Positions 38,040 to 49,081 of a stretch of 64,000 nt of DNA are shown in pieces. Location of the stretch: positions 1,580,803-1,644,802 of the forward strand of contig JBANDB010000019.1 in the NCBI GenBank assembly GCA_037576215.1, given 5' to 3'. Under the pieces are notes generated by a model. It made no database searches. It had not been told where the DNA came from and was given only the letters and a program-made list of their open reading frames with translations. The stretch is from Armillaria gallica. Lineage: Eukaryota > Basidiomycota > Agaricomycetes > Agaricales > Physalacriaceae. Numbering within the stretch: the first letter of the stretch is position 1; the number at the start of each line of letters is the position of its first letter. The position numbers and the translations under genes are program-made.

Positions 38040-39610
38040 TCTAGAATCCGTGCGATAGGTAGGCTGCAATTGTTCATGAGTATGATGCATTCACTGTGCA
38101 CCATTAAAAATGATGCTCACGCTTACGGGCGAAGAAGGAGTCTCTAATTCGTTGGGGGGTAATTCAGAGGCATGGTCGCATGCTGCAACTAGCTAAAGGC
38201 TGTCCGGTTCGTCGATTTGTCTGAGGTTTTCGCCTCATCTATCATCAATCATCTCCGACTTTGATGCATGCATTCAATGCTGCTTGACCTTTATCCTAGC
38301 TGAGAGTGAGAATGGCGAAATCAAATGCCCGATACCATCTACTGACCAGGGACGACTTAGGACAAACATGCACGACTCGCTGTGTCTTTCGCTATGGATC
38401 CCTGCATAGTCGATCAGATCCTGGGGCATAGTTCGATTTGATTGGAAACGGAATTCACTTGACCACGGAGATTCACCAATGCTATCTTAAGGATGTACGC
38501 CTTCGACAATTGAGTAACGGTAAATCCGAAGGTTTGTAGACGCCTAAGGAAAGATCAGACCACATGGTAGCCAAGGCATGCCGACGGGGCCACCAAATTA
38601 TCCCCATTCATGGTACAATACCATGACTTCTCTAGTGCGTGACGATGTCCTGATCTTTGCAAGATATAACTGTATGGACATGGAGCAACCATGAAGATGC
38701 ATACCGCGTTATAGCGAGCACGGCTGCCTTCCTTTGCCATTGTTCATCCAGGTGGCCTGGTGCCAATCTGTGCATCATCGAACCAGAAGGGATAGCTCTC
38801 CGTCGCAAATGCTGCTTGAGACGGGCCTGGAAGTCACACATGAGTAAGTTCTAATCGCCAAAGTAAAACAGCAGGAGTGGCATGCCTATAGAAGATCAAG
38901 AATTAATTGAGAAGGTTTGCAGATACCGCTGTCCCGAAAAACTCTGTCTCGTAAATCTGGATATATGCGCCTTTTTGAATGAGTGTAAGCAGGTCGCAGA
39001 CGACACGTACAGTCACGGTCATTCGCTAAATACTGACAGCAGAGAGATGCGTCCTGTCATTGCTTTCAAGTAGGTCGCTTCCATTGACGGTACAGCGAAA
39101 CTTGCTCGCGAGGAGCCGTAATTGAATTTGTTCTGTACGTGCAAAATCCGACTATATGCGCCATTAGGCAAGCCCTGGCTTGCAGAGGAGATTTATGTGA
39201 CCGGTCCTGTTTTCCCAGAGGGATATAAAGGTTGGAATGCTAGCACTATCGCTGTTGTATACGCCGAGGATTTGCGATAAAGATCCCATTATTGAGTATT
39301 GTTGTACTATTGTTGCATCCTAATGGAACAAGTGTCAGCTCTGCCGGCAACGCTCGATCAGCATGCGCACTTCTTCTATATTCTGATATCTACTGTCTCG
39401 TCTTCGATGTCCAGTACGCATCGCGGAAAGGGTGCTAGGTATTGGTGAAAAGTGCGCTGCATGTGGTATTGCAGTTTAATCCGAAAAAACAGCGGACGAG
39501 GTCTTGCTATTGAGGTTTCTTGTTGTTTACTGAGTTGAGGTTTTCCGTCGCAGGTAGATCATTCAGAGGAGGAAAAAATGAACAGCAGGATTCGACGGTG
39601 GAAGTTCCTG
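38040..39610. repeat. Segmental duplication, copy 1 left block
   Basis: Collinear with 54560-55765, diverged and with small indels. Landmark shared strings include TAGGCTG(C/T)AA(T/C)TGTTCATGA at the start, CAGCGGACGAGGTCTTGCTA at 39491, and GTAGATCATTCAGAGGAGGA at 39553. It contains a decayed copy of the 32-kb family exon near 38525-38570. No intact gene. Confidence 0.6.
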
Positions 39611-40322
39611 CTACTTTAGTAGGAGGTTTTATGGTGCGACCTTCGATTTTTGATTTTTGGCAGCCCGATGTCGATCTGCACGAAACAACGGTACACCTTC
39701 CTAATAGCGTAAAGGGTCCTTCTTTATAAGGTGAAGAGCGCTCCTTATATAGTCTAGCGCCAAAAGTCGTTTCGATCATTTCTGAATTTGGTCATTATGA
39801 AACTCGGAATGGCGGCATTGATGCATGCCGCTCTCGGTAACTCGGGCCTTCCGGGACTCGGTCCGAATGTCGATCCCTTGTTTTGGAACCGGTCAGTCAT
39901 CATCTTGACTCCTACCAACGCGTTCCAGTGTACAAGCAAGCACGCCAATCCTTGCACTCAGTCGGAATGTTAATTACGTTGAACAGTATACCCGTCTTCC
40001 TTTTCCTATAATCTCGAACCTTGCTCTCTGTTGTCCTCATCGTCCTTGTTTGCTGCAGGTCACTCTCCTGGGCACAAAATCATCCATTTAGTGTCTGTTT
40101 ATGATGCAGACATTAATTATAGATCTTCCATTTGAGTTCAAGGTCGTCAATCCAATGTCCTGCGAATTTGCCTTCGGGTTTGACTGGCTGGCCTTTTTTT
40201 GTCCTGAATCCAAATGGAGTGTCTACGCCAGGTAGGAGAGGATCATTGTGAACTCTGCAAGTGAGGCTAATGAACTTTCAGAATTAAACCATTTTCTGTG
40301 ACTTTTCCAGTCGGGCTCAGCA

Positions 40323-41202
40323 TTGCAAAGTATCTTATCATCAAGAAAACTGACCTGTATTGACGAATATGTTCCAGGCTCTGTCTCCTCTCCTGTGGGC
40401 TCACCTCATGTGACGCCCTCCAAGCAACAGTCTAGTGCCTCTCATAGCAATGTGGAATCAGCAGGGATGTATACTCCAGGAAATGTTTACCATCCCTCAG
40501 GGACCAATGCCTCCGGGCACATTTATCATCCCTCCGGGATCAACGCCTCCGGGCACATTTACCATCCTTCGAGTATGAACACCTCCGGGTACGAATACAG
40601 ACTATCTGGTATCAACGTCTCCAGACATGTGTACGGAATGGATGGCTACCCAACAGAAAAGAAGTATTCCCTTGAGGATCACCCAGATTTACCGGTGGAT
40701 CTGACAACATGTTACGCATATGAGTTTGCCTTAAAGTTAAGTTCATGTCGACCATTAAATCACACTTTAAGTGTGGCGAAGGATGTTTTATTTACATATT
40801 CACACGAAGGTATCAGATCGAGTCTTTTCATGTCTTCGTGTCGGAAACTGCAGGAAGTACTGGGTTTACATGGTATTGATGCCACATACTATGACGCCTC
40901 TTTGTGTCGACAAATCTATGCTATAATGACTCGAAACACCCGATTCCGTCCTAAGTGCTTCAGACCCAATTCCTCCGGTTCTATCGACTGGCCTCGCACC
41001 AGATTGCCATCGTGAAGAACATGTTTCTACTGGTGTGGGCCATGACGTTGATGAAACAAATCTAGCTTTATATCGTGTCCGGAATCAGAACCGATTGTCA
41101 AAGCAGAAGGAATGTACGAGGGAGATAATTGCTCTGGTGGATAAGTTTGCCAAGGATCTGAAGACTTCGATTGAATGGTTTGGTGCGACTACGTCTACGT
41201 AG
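40323..41202 (+). CDS. Hypothetical protein with 12-residue tandem repeats (possible frameshift)
   Basis: Family not recognised. The open frame 40323-41015 starts after upstream sequence that may hold another exon. It includes a Ser/Pro-rich segment, four 12-residue repeats of the type YHPSGINASGHI (40491-40634), then a globular-looking part (LPVDLTTCYAYEFALKL, ATYYDASLCRQIYAIMTRNT). From about 40960 to the stop at 41200-41202 the +1 frame is open and protein-like (RLSKQKECTREIIALVDKF, FAKDLKTSIEWFG), whereas the first frame runs only to 41015. A one-base change or an unseen intron near 40950 probably joins them. It sits inside the interval that separates the two blocks of segmental-duplication copy 1, so it was probably inserted or retained only in this copy. 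Confidence 0.4.
40491..40634 (+). repeat. 36-bp tandem repeat, 4 units
   Basis: Four 36-bp units in phase with the reading frame, the first two nearly identical and the later ones progressively diverged. They encode a Tyr/His/Ser/Gly-rich 12-residue motif. Confidence 0.8.
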
Positions 41203-41349
41203 GGTTATAATGTTCATTCCTATGTTACCGGTTGTAATGTATGACGGTCTTGTTGCATATTTAGCATGGAATACATATGAACAATTCGACTGCTGTTTGC
41301 TTCGTAAGCCTAAAGTAGCAGGCGTTGCCCCGGAGCGGGCCCTACTGGG

Positions 41350-41525
41350 ATTATAAAAAGAAGAGCCGTGAAGGACCCGGCGCTTCGGTCCGTAACTCCG
41401 AAGATCCTGCACGCGCAACGAGCGCCACACTAGAATCGAACCAGTCACACAAGGCTGTACAGTTACTATTTAGGGGATGAATCGATGAAGTACGCAAGCT
41501 GCTATCGCACAGCTACAAGGCTCCT
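41350..41525 (-). mobile_element. tRNA-related SINE-like element
   Basis: On the - strand a tRNA-like core is visible: D-arm GCTG..CAGC (41498-41513, 8-base loop), T-arm with 5-bp stem ACTGG/CTAGT and loop TTCGATT (41429-41445), which matches a polymerase III B box, followed by a GTGGCGC acceptor-like strand. The 5' acceptor pairs poorly and no good anticodon arm is seen, so it is not a working tRNA. A downstream body of about 70 bp ends in a T-run (TTCTTTTTATAA). The same body with a partial T-arm recurs at 55757-55835. Confidence 0.4.
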
Positions 41526-41686
41526 ACTCTTAATTGGGCCCCAGTACCGCTGACTCACCTTGATTACGAACGTTTTCCTTTTTGATAATTTGGAACATCC
41601 GTCTGTGACACGTTCCGTGGCGGCACAGAACCCCGGCATTCCTTTTTGGGACCTTGTCCGGTTATCTATCTATCTATCTTCCGATC

Positions 41687-42376
41687 ATGAGCTACAACCT
41701 CAACTACTATCATATCGGTAATGGGGTCGCCTGTTGGTATTACAACCATGTTACCTGTACGCGAGGCGTAAACTGCGAGTACTCCCATGCACCGGATATA
41801 AGGAGTGCACGAGATAGCCAGTGACCAAACGAGTTTACTTACTGTAATTGTCTGATGGTCATTTTTAGAGGGAGAAATGTCTGCCTGTATTGCCTACAAG
41901 GCTACTATATGTTCGGGAATTTCCTTGTCAGTACTCCCACGACCGAAGATTTCTTCCTCCGAATCTGTCAAATGGTGCTGCACTTGTACCACCTCCCGCT
42001 GCTCATATCCATATACCTCCCACACCAATTCTTGCGGAGCCTATAAAACCGCAAAAGTCAGCTGCGCGTATTAAATAGTTAGATATGAAGAAGAAGCAGC
42101 AGAGATCGAAGAGGAGAAGAGCGGAGGCGATGGCGAGAAACAGAGGCTTCTATTCGCCTTATGGACGCCCGAAAGGCAAACGTGAAGATGAGAGGGGGGA
42201 GAATTTCGGTTTTCTGAGGGGCGAGGCTGAGGAATTAGTGTGTCAAGGAGTTAAGCTTGGGACGATGACGCTTGGGTCAGTTAAATGGGTTTTATCTCTT
42301 GGATGTCGTTAATGATATTTCTCTTGCAGGCTTTAATGGACGCCCTCTCATCGGGATTCTGCGTAATACTCGCCCC
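41687..42376 (+). pseudogene. CCCH zinc-finger protein, frameshifted
   Basis: RNA-binding-type CCCH zinc-finger family. Exon 1 41687-41820 (MSYNLNYYHIGN) holds a perfect C-x7-C-x5-C-x3-H finger (CWYYNHVTC, then CEYSH). Intron 41821-41868 (GTGACC..TAG). Exon 2 has a second finger that is damaged: its second Cys position is Tyr (CLYCLQGYY) and the remaining CQYSH is in another frame. Downstream are a Lys/Arg-rich stretch (MKKKQQRSKRRRAEAMAR) and a segment near 42250, reading GVK, then one missing base, then WDDDAW, before an intron ending at 42330. At least two frame lesions make a functional product unlikely. Confidence 0.6.
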
Positions 42377-42502
42377 GGTATATGCATAGATCTGTGCTAC
42401 AAAATAATCATCCGAAGTCCTAACTACTGTTTTGTGGACTTGTCGTTTATTTTAGTCACGACTCAACGTGTCCTTGTATTGAATCGGGAACATAGCAGTA
42501 TT

Positions 42503-42769
42503 CTAACCTCGCTGTTCAAAATCCTGCACACTGATCGACAATAGCCCAGTCGTTGGGATCGAAGTTTCTCTCTTCTCTCCAGATATAACAAACTCGAATA
42601 GCATGTCGTCACGAACACCCCTCCGACCCTCTGTAATAACGAAATTAACATCCAAATAGGTCATCTTCTGATAATCCTCGACCAGTATTTCGTGCACCGT
42701 ATACCTGCGTTTCTTCGCACTAGACGTAACGGGGGCCTTCCCCACTAATTCTTCGGTGCTCCTAATCAC
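42503..42769 (-). CDS. Possible hypothetical exon
   Basis: A - strand open frame of 88 codons with globular-looking composition (RRYTVHEILVEDYQKMTYL, DVNFVITEGRRGVRDDMLF). No domain recognised and no supporting splice sites found. May be an exon of a larger or decayed gene. Confidence 0.25.
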   Translation of the reverse strand: MIRSTEELVGKAPVTSSAKKRRYTVHEILVEDYQKMTYLDVNFVITEGRRGVRDDMLFEFVISGEKRETSIPTTGLLSISVQDFEQRG

Positions 42770-42791
42770 GCGGGATTGACGAGCTGTGTGT

Positions 42792-43067
42792 CTACATTAT
42801 GCAGTACAGTGGCACCCCACGAGCAACAGATCTTTGAACGAATTGCATCGTACAGGTTATCCATCTTGAATGAGTCGTCAACATGGAGACAGACCTAAGG
42901 TCAGATGAGAAGAGTGCCGAGGAAGGGAATTCGCAGTTGTAGAAGTTCAAGGAGATTGGGTATTGGGAGGCGTGTGTAGAATATAGGTGAAATAACTGGA
43001 AAGTGAGGTTTCCGCCCGCGAAGTCCGAGGTTCTTGGGTTGAACACTGGCGCTATGAAGGCGGTCAA
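42792..43067 (-). pseudogene. Possible LRR/F-box remnant
   Basis: A - strand open frame with alternating hydrophobic pattern (LTFQLFHLYS, PISLNFYNCEFPSSALF) resembling the leucine-rich part of Agaricomycete F-box proteins. No F-box is present. Low confidence. Confidence 0.25.
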
Positions 43068-43969
43068 GAGCTTGCGTAGCGTCGATTGGCTACTGGGATA
43101 TACAGCGTCTAGTGCTAGCCCTCAAATGGCATTATTATGATTAGAGACCTGAGCAGACAGAACGAGGAAGAACGTACTAAAAACTAGTATTTCGATAAAT
43201 TGTACATATATATGACAAAGATGCATACGACGTGATGTGAATATCGGGTACTTCGAGTTTGAGTTGCAGATGTTGGAAGAATTGCATGGAGGAAAGTCCA
43301 CGGCGGAATGGGTAGGAGAAGCATAGAGCTATCGTCAGCTTGAGTGACTATAGAAAAATGGAATAACATATCGTGTGAGTACACTGGGACCTTTCGACCC
43401 CCTTCTCACCGATCCAACAGAGCTTCGCACAGTTAGGTGGCGTGTCGATGGTAGGAGATAGCCCGGCATGCCTCGTCTATTTAGCGTACATATTGGAGGT
43501 AGGTCCGAATATCAATACGTGGTGCTTCCAAAAGCCAATCGAATACTGCATGGTTGCATACAACGTACCATGCATTTTGTCGTTCGGATATGAGTCGACT
43601 GAGGACATGGAATACTGAGAGGTTTAAATTAGGATTAGAAAGGAAAAAGGGAGAAAATGGAGAGACGTACGGAGAAAAGCGGTGATGGGACTGACTTTGA
43701 GGCATTTATGTACTATCGGGAAAGAAAGAGGTTCTACGCACCTGGCTTCGAATTTATACCCCCTGAGGTGTACCGGGGAAACGACCGGGATAGAAGGGGA
43801 AATCCACGCAGGAAGGTTTAAGGTAGATTCAGCCTGTTGAAGAAAGGTAGCTATCGACAGCAGAAATTCGGCTAACCATAATTGGTTGATAGTTGGATAA
43901 TTGAATCATGGCGGTGGCAGTGTAAGATGGCAGCATTCAACGGGCCGGGCGAAGACTATTTAGACTCCG

Positions 43970-45780
43970 ATGACAACCTTGCCCACAACGACCACCATGC
44001 TGCTCTCGAACTGATGACGAGGAGTCGGCAATGCAACCTATCCATAGTCAATGGAGAACCCCTCAACGTCACCGTAGAGAACGCCCTCGGTACTCCCTCT
44101 GTCCACAGTTTCGCGACGGTCGCATCATTCAAAATCATTCTGGAGTACACGGTCCTTGTTTAATGCGAGACCGTCACATTGAAGCTGGACGACACTTCGA
44201 GGTAGCAGAGGTAGATGATGGTTGACTCTAGGCATTTGCATTTGGATGGTGCGTCAGTGGACATGGACAATGCCGTTTACTCATAGTCAGCCACCAGGTC
44301 GTCTTCAGCTATCGCCTCGTTCCACGGTGGTCGCGATATTGACATAGTCTCGACGACGACGACACAGGAAGAAGTAGAGAGAAATCAACTCTTAGGGCAC
44401 TCATTGGAATAGCGTGAGGTATGTATCATTCTTTTCGGTGTTCTTCATCGCTTACCGAGGTATAGATCATGTCCGGGATGCGCATATAGTCAGGTTATAG
44501 CGACGTTCTTAGCTTGTTAGACGATTTTCAGTGGGCAGATGTCAATTCCCGAGGTATTATGCCGCGTACGTAAATCACACATGCCTCTTTCGCATTCACG
44601 ATGACTGATCCCTGCTTTAGACATCTCGACTTCGTGCTGGTCTATATGGCTGTACTTGATATTACTATGTAGCACTGCGTTGGTTCAATACACCAGTTCT
44701 CGCGCTTTTGACTGTGAACCAAAACGGGAAAGTCAGCAGCTCAGAAACGAACTCACGGCAAGACGTCATTAAGGAAGGTTTTCTTCCACCAGCCTACTGA
44801 TACCTAGTACGGTCGGTGACCAATGACAGACTTTCTGAGGGTACCTGGAAAACTCGGCTTGACCGTTGTGCTGGTGCAATGCGACCCTTTCTTTGCTCGC
44901 ATCGACGCTCAGTTTTGCAACAGTCTAAGCGTTCAACCTCGGCCTCTTTCTGCTTTTAGAGTACCGGAGCATTGCCCCAAAGTTACGCTCTCTCTAATCT
45001 GACACGGCGACCGCTACGACTTCCCAGATAATCTATCTAGCTGGTAAATAGTATGTGATCTCCAGTCTGAGTCTTCCATTCTTTCGTCACGATCGTTTCA
45101 GATTTTACCACTCCGTTTGTCGCTCTTCATGCCCTGGCTCTATTTATGCACTCCCAGTCGCATCAATATCCAGCTCACTGAAGACTTGTACGGACCGTAC
45201 GTCGAGATACGTTATCAGAGTGCTTTCAGTCCGTGTGACTCCACTTGCTCTATCTCTTATTTCGAATGTATGCCTTTCTTCTACGTGGTCGGGAGCGGTA
45301 ATTGTAATACCCGCATTAGATGCCGTGGCTTCTATGTCCTTCCTATGTTATGTCCCTCTCCCACACGTCGATTTCCCTTGCCCACAGGTACGGGAAACCC
45401 GTGGAAGGGGTCGAAAGGTCAGTAACTTGGAATAAGAACGAATTTATCACATCCTCGTACTGTTTAATTGAGAACTGGTGCTCACCGGATGGCGAGAAAC
45501 TGATGATGTCGAAGACGTGTATACAGTCAGCTCGACGATATGCATCACAAGAGACCCGTGTTTTAGGGTACGTATACACACTCTTTCATATCCAGCTGCC
45601 GACTGATCCTCGCATTCGCTTTTTCTGCCGAATTATCATCTTTCGTTCCTGCAGATCACTAACTATCACCTTACCTCGACTTATCTCACCAATATCGGTC
45701 TTGAATGAAAGAAGAATCGGCTGCCAAAAGCTCTCGCTGATGAAACACTTTGAACCTTGACGTCGACGCTGTCTCTTGAC
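43970..45780. repeat. Segmental duplication, copy 1 right block
   Basis: Collinear with 55835-57180. Shared landmarks include CACAACGACCACCATGCTGC (43985), GCAGCTCAGAAACGAA (44736), ATATCCAGCTCACTGAAGAC (45167) and AGAAGAATCGGCTGCC (45709). Several short open frames exist in both copies but none is conserved as a frame, so this looks like non-coding or decayed sequence. Confidence 0.6.
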
Positions 45781-46736
45781 TATCAAAGGGATAATAATGC
45801 TGTCAACAACTGAGGTAAATCATCTCGGAAATCTCTTGGTGATATTCATCTCCCAGTCGTTTAGCCTGTCAAGTACCTTCCCGGGCATGAACCAAGGCTT
45901 CAGACACTGGTGACTTGTTCACTCCTGTTTCCAGCACGACCGACCCAGTCCGTCACAGATTATTCATCGTCTCCGACTCATCTGTGAGGAGGAGAGGCCG
46001 TTGAACGTGAATAAAGTCTATGCTCTCCCGAACGTGTCGCTGAGCTGGATCAGTAAGCTTTCGTTAAGTGGGACTAAAGCGAGGATGTCCAGGCGGCTCC
46101 GGGGGCAGGCTACGAACTAAGTATGCTTTCCCATCTTACAAATCCCAGCTCCACTCGGCAACGACGCGTTAAATTCTCCCTTGATGAAGAGTTGGAGCAA
46201 AGGCAAAGAGAAATTGTACACTACGGGTTCGGCATCGCGTTAAAAGGTCCGCTTCACGAGAGATCGGAGAATGTTACCAGGTGAATTTCTCATTTCTAGT
46301 CGAGAACTGAGGACTGACCGTCGCATACAGTATGTTTTGAATGTTTTGAATGGTGCTAATAGCTCGTAAATCGACGCGCTTACGGGAGCCAAGGAGGCAC
46401 TTTCAAAATTTCCAGGTATCCGCCTTAATATTGAGAGCTCGTCCCTTGATGTCACTGTGTGAAACATCGGGCTCTGACAATGCGTCGGTCAATACTTTCG
46501 GCATCGAGTATAAACTCTCTCAGGAAGGACGAAACAGGGAGGACTATATATTATACGAAACATAGTGGGAACTTTGCTCCACTGTTTAATCGTAGGCGCT
46601 GACGATTTTTATGATCAGAAAAAGAGCACGCCTAAAGCCCGATACGTCAGTCAAAAAGACGTCACTGGAACTGGATGCGAGGACCCCTCCGTCCCTCTGA
46701 AGTAGCAGCAGCGTTTGTCAAACATCCGGCAGAGTT
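45781..46736. other. Gene-poor stretch
   Basis: Short open frames only on both strands; nothing recognisable. Leads up to TIR element B. Confidence 0.3.
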
Positions 46737-46961
46737 TTATGGCTCTGTTACTCGTTCCATACAGAGTGCGCATTTGTAGGTACGCGAGGATTGATGTCTG
46801 ACTGGAGTTCCTGCTCGACCGTTAGCATCGATTTCTGACATTGCAAACTTAACAGCTGGCTCGCTTTTGTCCTCCGATAGCGTGCGAATACTGAAGCTAG
46901 AGTCCCTTGACCGTACGATGACTATCTTTGATTGAATATATGCTATCCGCTCTTCTTGCAT
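46737..46961 (-). CDS. Short hypothetical ORF abutting element B
   Basis: A 74-residue - strand frame (MQEERIAYIQSKIVIV...) whose ATG lies inside the target-site copy next to element B. Protein-like and charged, ending CALCMERVTEP. No family recognised. If real, the insertion removed its native upstream sequence. Confidence 0.25.
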   Translation of the reverse strand: MQEERIAYIQSKIVIVRSRDSSFSIRTLSEDKSEPAVKFAMSEIDANGRAGTPVRHQSSRTYKCALCMERVTEP

Positions 46962-46966
46962 CGATG
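46958..46966. other. Target-site duplication of element B, left copy
   Basis: GCATCGATG, identical to 48854-48862. Eight of its nine bases (CATCGATG) form a palindrome. Confidence 0.8.
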
Positions 46967-48853
46967 GGGCCAGGAGAATTTTGCGAGCGATCCTTGCGAG
47001 CTTGCGTTCATTTGCGTTCTACGTGTGATCACTTGCGTTCCTATCAATGCGTGTTAGTACTTATGAATGCGAGCTAAATTTACCGACCAGACTAACTCAA
47101 AACTTCCTCGATCCTTACGAGGTTTAAACACTGTTCCGGATAGATAATAACATCAAGTAAATAGTTTAAGACTTGATAGACAGTAAATTACCTACATGCG
47201 AGGTCCCCAGGGATGGTCCAGTGGTATGTTTACAGCATACTACCATCACAAAATCAGTGAAAGTCCGAACGCAAGTCTAATCTTATGAACGCACGCAACG
47301 ATCAAGCTAACGCAAGCGTTCTAAAATGACTCGCAAGCGTTCTAGCATTGCTCGCAAGCGTTTAACCAAGCTCGCAAATGAACGCAAGTGTGACAGGTCT
47401 GTCACGTTTGCGTTTGACACCAATTTGACACTCGTTTAAATCAAGTTTAACTCCAGCATCACTACTTTATCTACCTATCACAATCTTGTCTTAGTTATCT
47501 GTGCACTTATTTAGCCATGTTATTACTCAATGTTGGCTCATGGACTTATATTTCCTCCGTAAAACCATACTGACATCATTTTAGTACAGAATCTACTGGC
47601 AGTCTACGAGGTCTGAATCATTTGCGACGACTATAGTCAGCCAGTGGAGCAGAAGGTACCACGGTACTCACTTCATCTTATTGTTCTTCAAGTTGAGTTT
47701 CCGAAGGACGTCCATAAAGAGGATAGACAGTGAGCACCATACCATGCTTGAAACAACCGTCACTGTCAGAAGTGCGGCATGTAACTGACTTGATACCAAG
47801 ACGCGCACGGGACCCTTCGAGAAGGGAATTAGATGCTTATCCGAGGTCCGTTCCAAGTTGAACCTGGGTCAAAACAATCGGGTCGGGGAAATTTTTCTCA
47901 TTCAAGGGGACAAATGTGCTGCCAATACCAAAAATTGTTTCGTCACCACCTCGACCTCGACCTCGAAATATCTATTTTGACTCCGTGAATGCTGCGTGGG
48001 AGAGGCGGCATACGAGATGACTCACCAAGTATGATAGTTTCTCTAAGACTTCATAGCAGATGGACGACTGTTTGCTAGGCCAAACAAGTCGATGGGAAAC
48101 ATGGTGACCCCGTTGTATGCGTTCTGACAATGAGTAAAATTACCAGTCTGTAATGGCTGTCATGGACGGGATCAGAAAAGAGGACGCAATTCTATGTACT
48201 TGATCTGATAGAAATTCCTTCGGCTGAGAGGAACTGAATGCGAGAAGTCTGGAGAGAAGAGGGTGTCGAACCAATATCAAATGAATGGGACTAGCAGACG
48301 GCGCTAAGGCTGCATAGAGGTTGACAGGCCTGTCGGTCGCATATTCCTTGCGAAGGCAGGAGCTGAGGGTGTCAATCTACAGGAAGGGAATGATGAGTTG
48401 GGATAAGGCCAAAGGGAGGGCTGACTTACCTTGGATTGGACAATACCTTTGAGCTTAAGGATATATCAACGAGAGAAGAAAGGTAGGAGCACATATCTTC
48501 GTTTATTTGCGACGGTATGGTCAATAAATCAGAACGAAGACTCATTTTCGGCACAGCAGAAGTAGAAATTTCAGCATAGTGAGAGGTGAAGGAAAATATT
48601 GCTCACGATCGTGACTGTACCTAAGTATTTCCGTGTTCGCATTCATTGAGGAATCGGGAAGGTTCGTAATCTACAACGGACAGAAGTTGACATGTCTGGA
48701 ACACTTTCAAACATCTGGATAGTCAAGCTGAGTTGGCATGGACTCAATCATGTCACGCTCGCAAATGATGTCACACTCACAAACGCAAACGCAAATCGAG
48801 GCTCGCAAGGGAACGCAAGCTCGCAAGGGTCGCTCGTAAAATTCTTCGTGCCC
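46967..48853. mobile_element. TIR element B: Pack-MULE-like transposon carrying P450 gene pieces
   Basis: A 1887-bp element. The terminal inverted repeats match at 38 of 43 positions (left begins GGGCCAGGAGAATTTTGCGA; right complement begins GGGCACGAAGAATTTTACGA) and share the run CTTGCGAGCTTGCGTTC. The flanks are perfect 9-bp duplications GCATCGATG at 46958-46966 and 48854-48862. Subterminal arrays of TTGCGTTC/GAACGCAA words lie at both ends, with an extra array at 47265-47420. There is no transposase inside. The interior holds a - strand cytochrome P450 fragment (separate entry). The terminus, TSD length and captured gene are the hallmarks of non-autonomous Mutator-like elements. Confidence 0.8.
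47665..48520 (-). pseudogene. Captured cytochrome P450 gene fragments inside element B
   Basis: Read on the - strand, N to C: a segment with KRRYVLLPFFSR (matching the P450 motif HxxRRxxLxPFFS), an in-frame TGA at 48467-48469, then ILKLKGIVQSK; intron 48377-48430 (GTAAGT..TAG); exon 48144-48376 with IDTLSSCLRKEYATDRPVNL, typical of the fungal P450 helix C-D region; then a piece near 48030-48120 with SICYEVLEKLSYL before a GTGAGT donor; then 47864-47968 with STFVPLNEKNFPDPI (the pre-heme PERF-type region) and 47800-47835 with HLIPFSKGPVRVLV. The last corresponds to the heme loop FSKGxRxCxG, but the heme-ligand Cys is abs­ent. The I-helix and ExxR regions are not seen. Non-functional as a P450; the identification rests on several collinear motifs. 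Confidence 0.6.
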
Positions 48854-48862
48854 GCATCGATG
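48854..48862. other. Target-site duplication of element B, right copy
   Basis: GCATCGATG, identical to the left copy, directly after the terminal GCCC. Confidence 0.8.
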
Positions 48863-49081
48863 CATCTCCTCCACTTGTTTATCAGTATGGCCATTTTTAT
48901 TATCGGGTGTGGATACTGTGAAATTTGACAGGGTTTCTGGTAGGGTACTAGACATGATGCATAAATGTTAAATATGAGAACGCCCAAATGAGCGTGGAGC
49001 TCGTAACATAGCGATGGATTCAACAGTTGTTCGAGTCAGGTATATAGACTCGTGAAGATTACCACAAAGTGTGTACCCACA

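Noticed and set aside
41422..41522. A functional tRNA gene
   Set aside because: T- and D-arms are good, but the acceptor stem is mismatched and no convincing anticodon arm exists; the body and T-run suggest a SINE.
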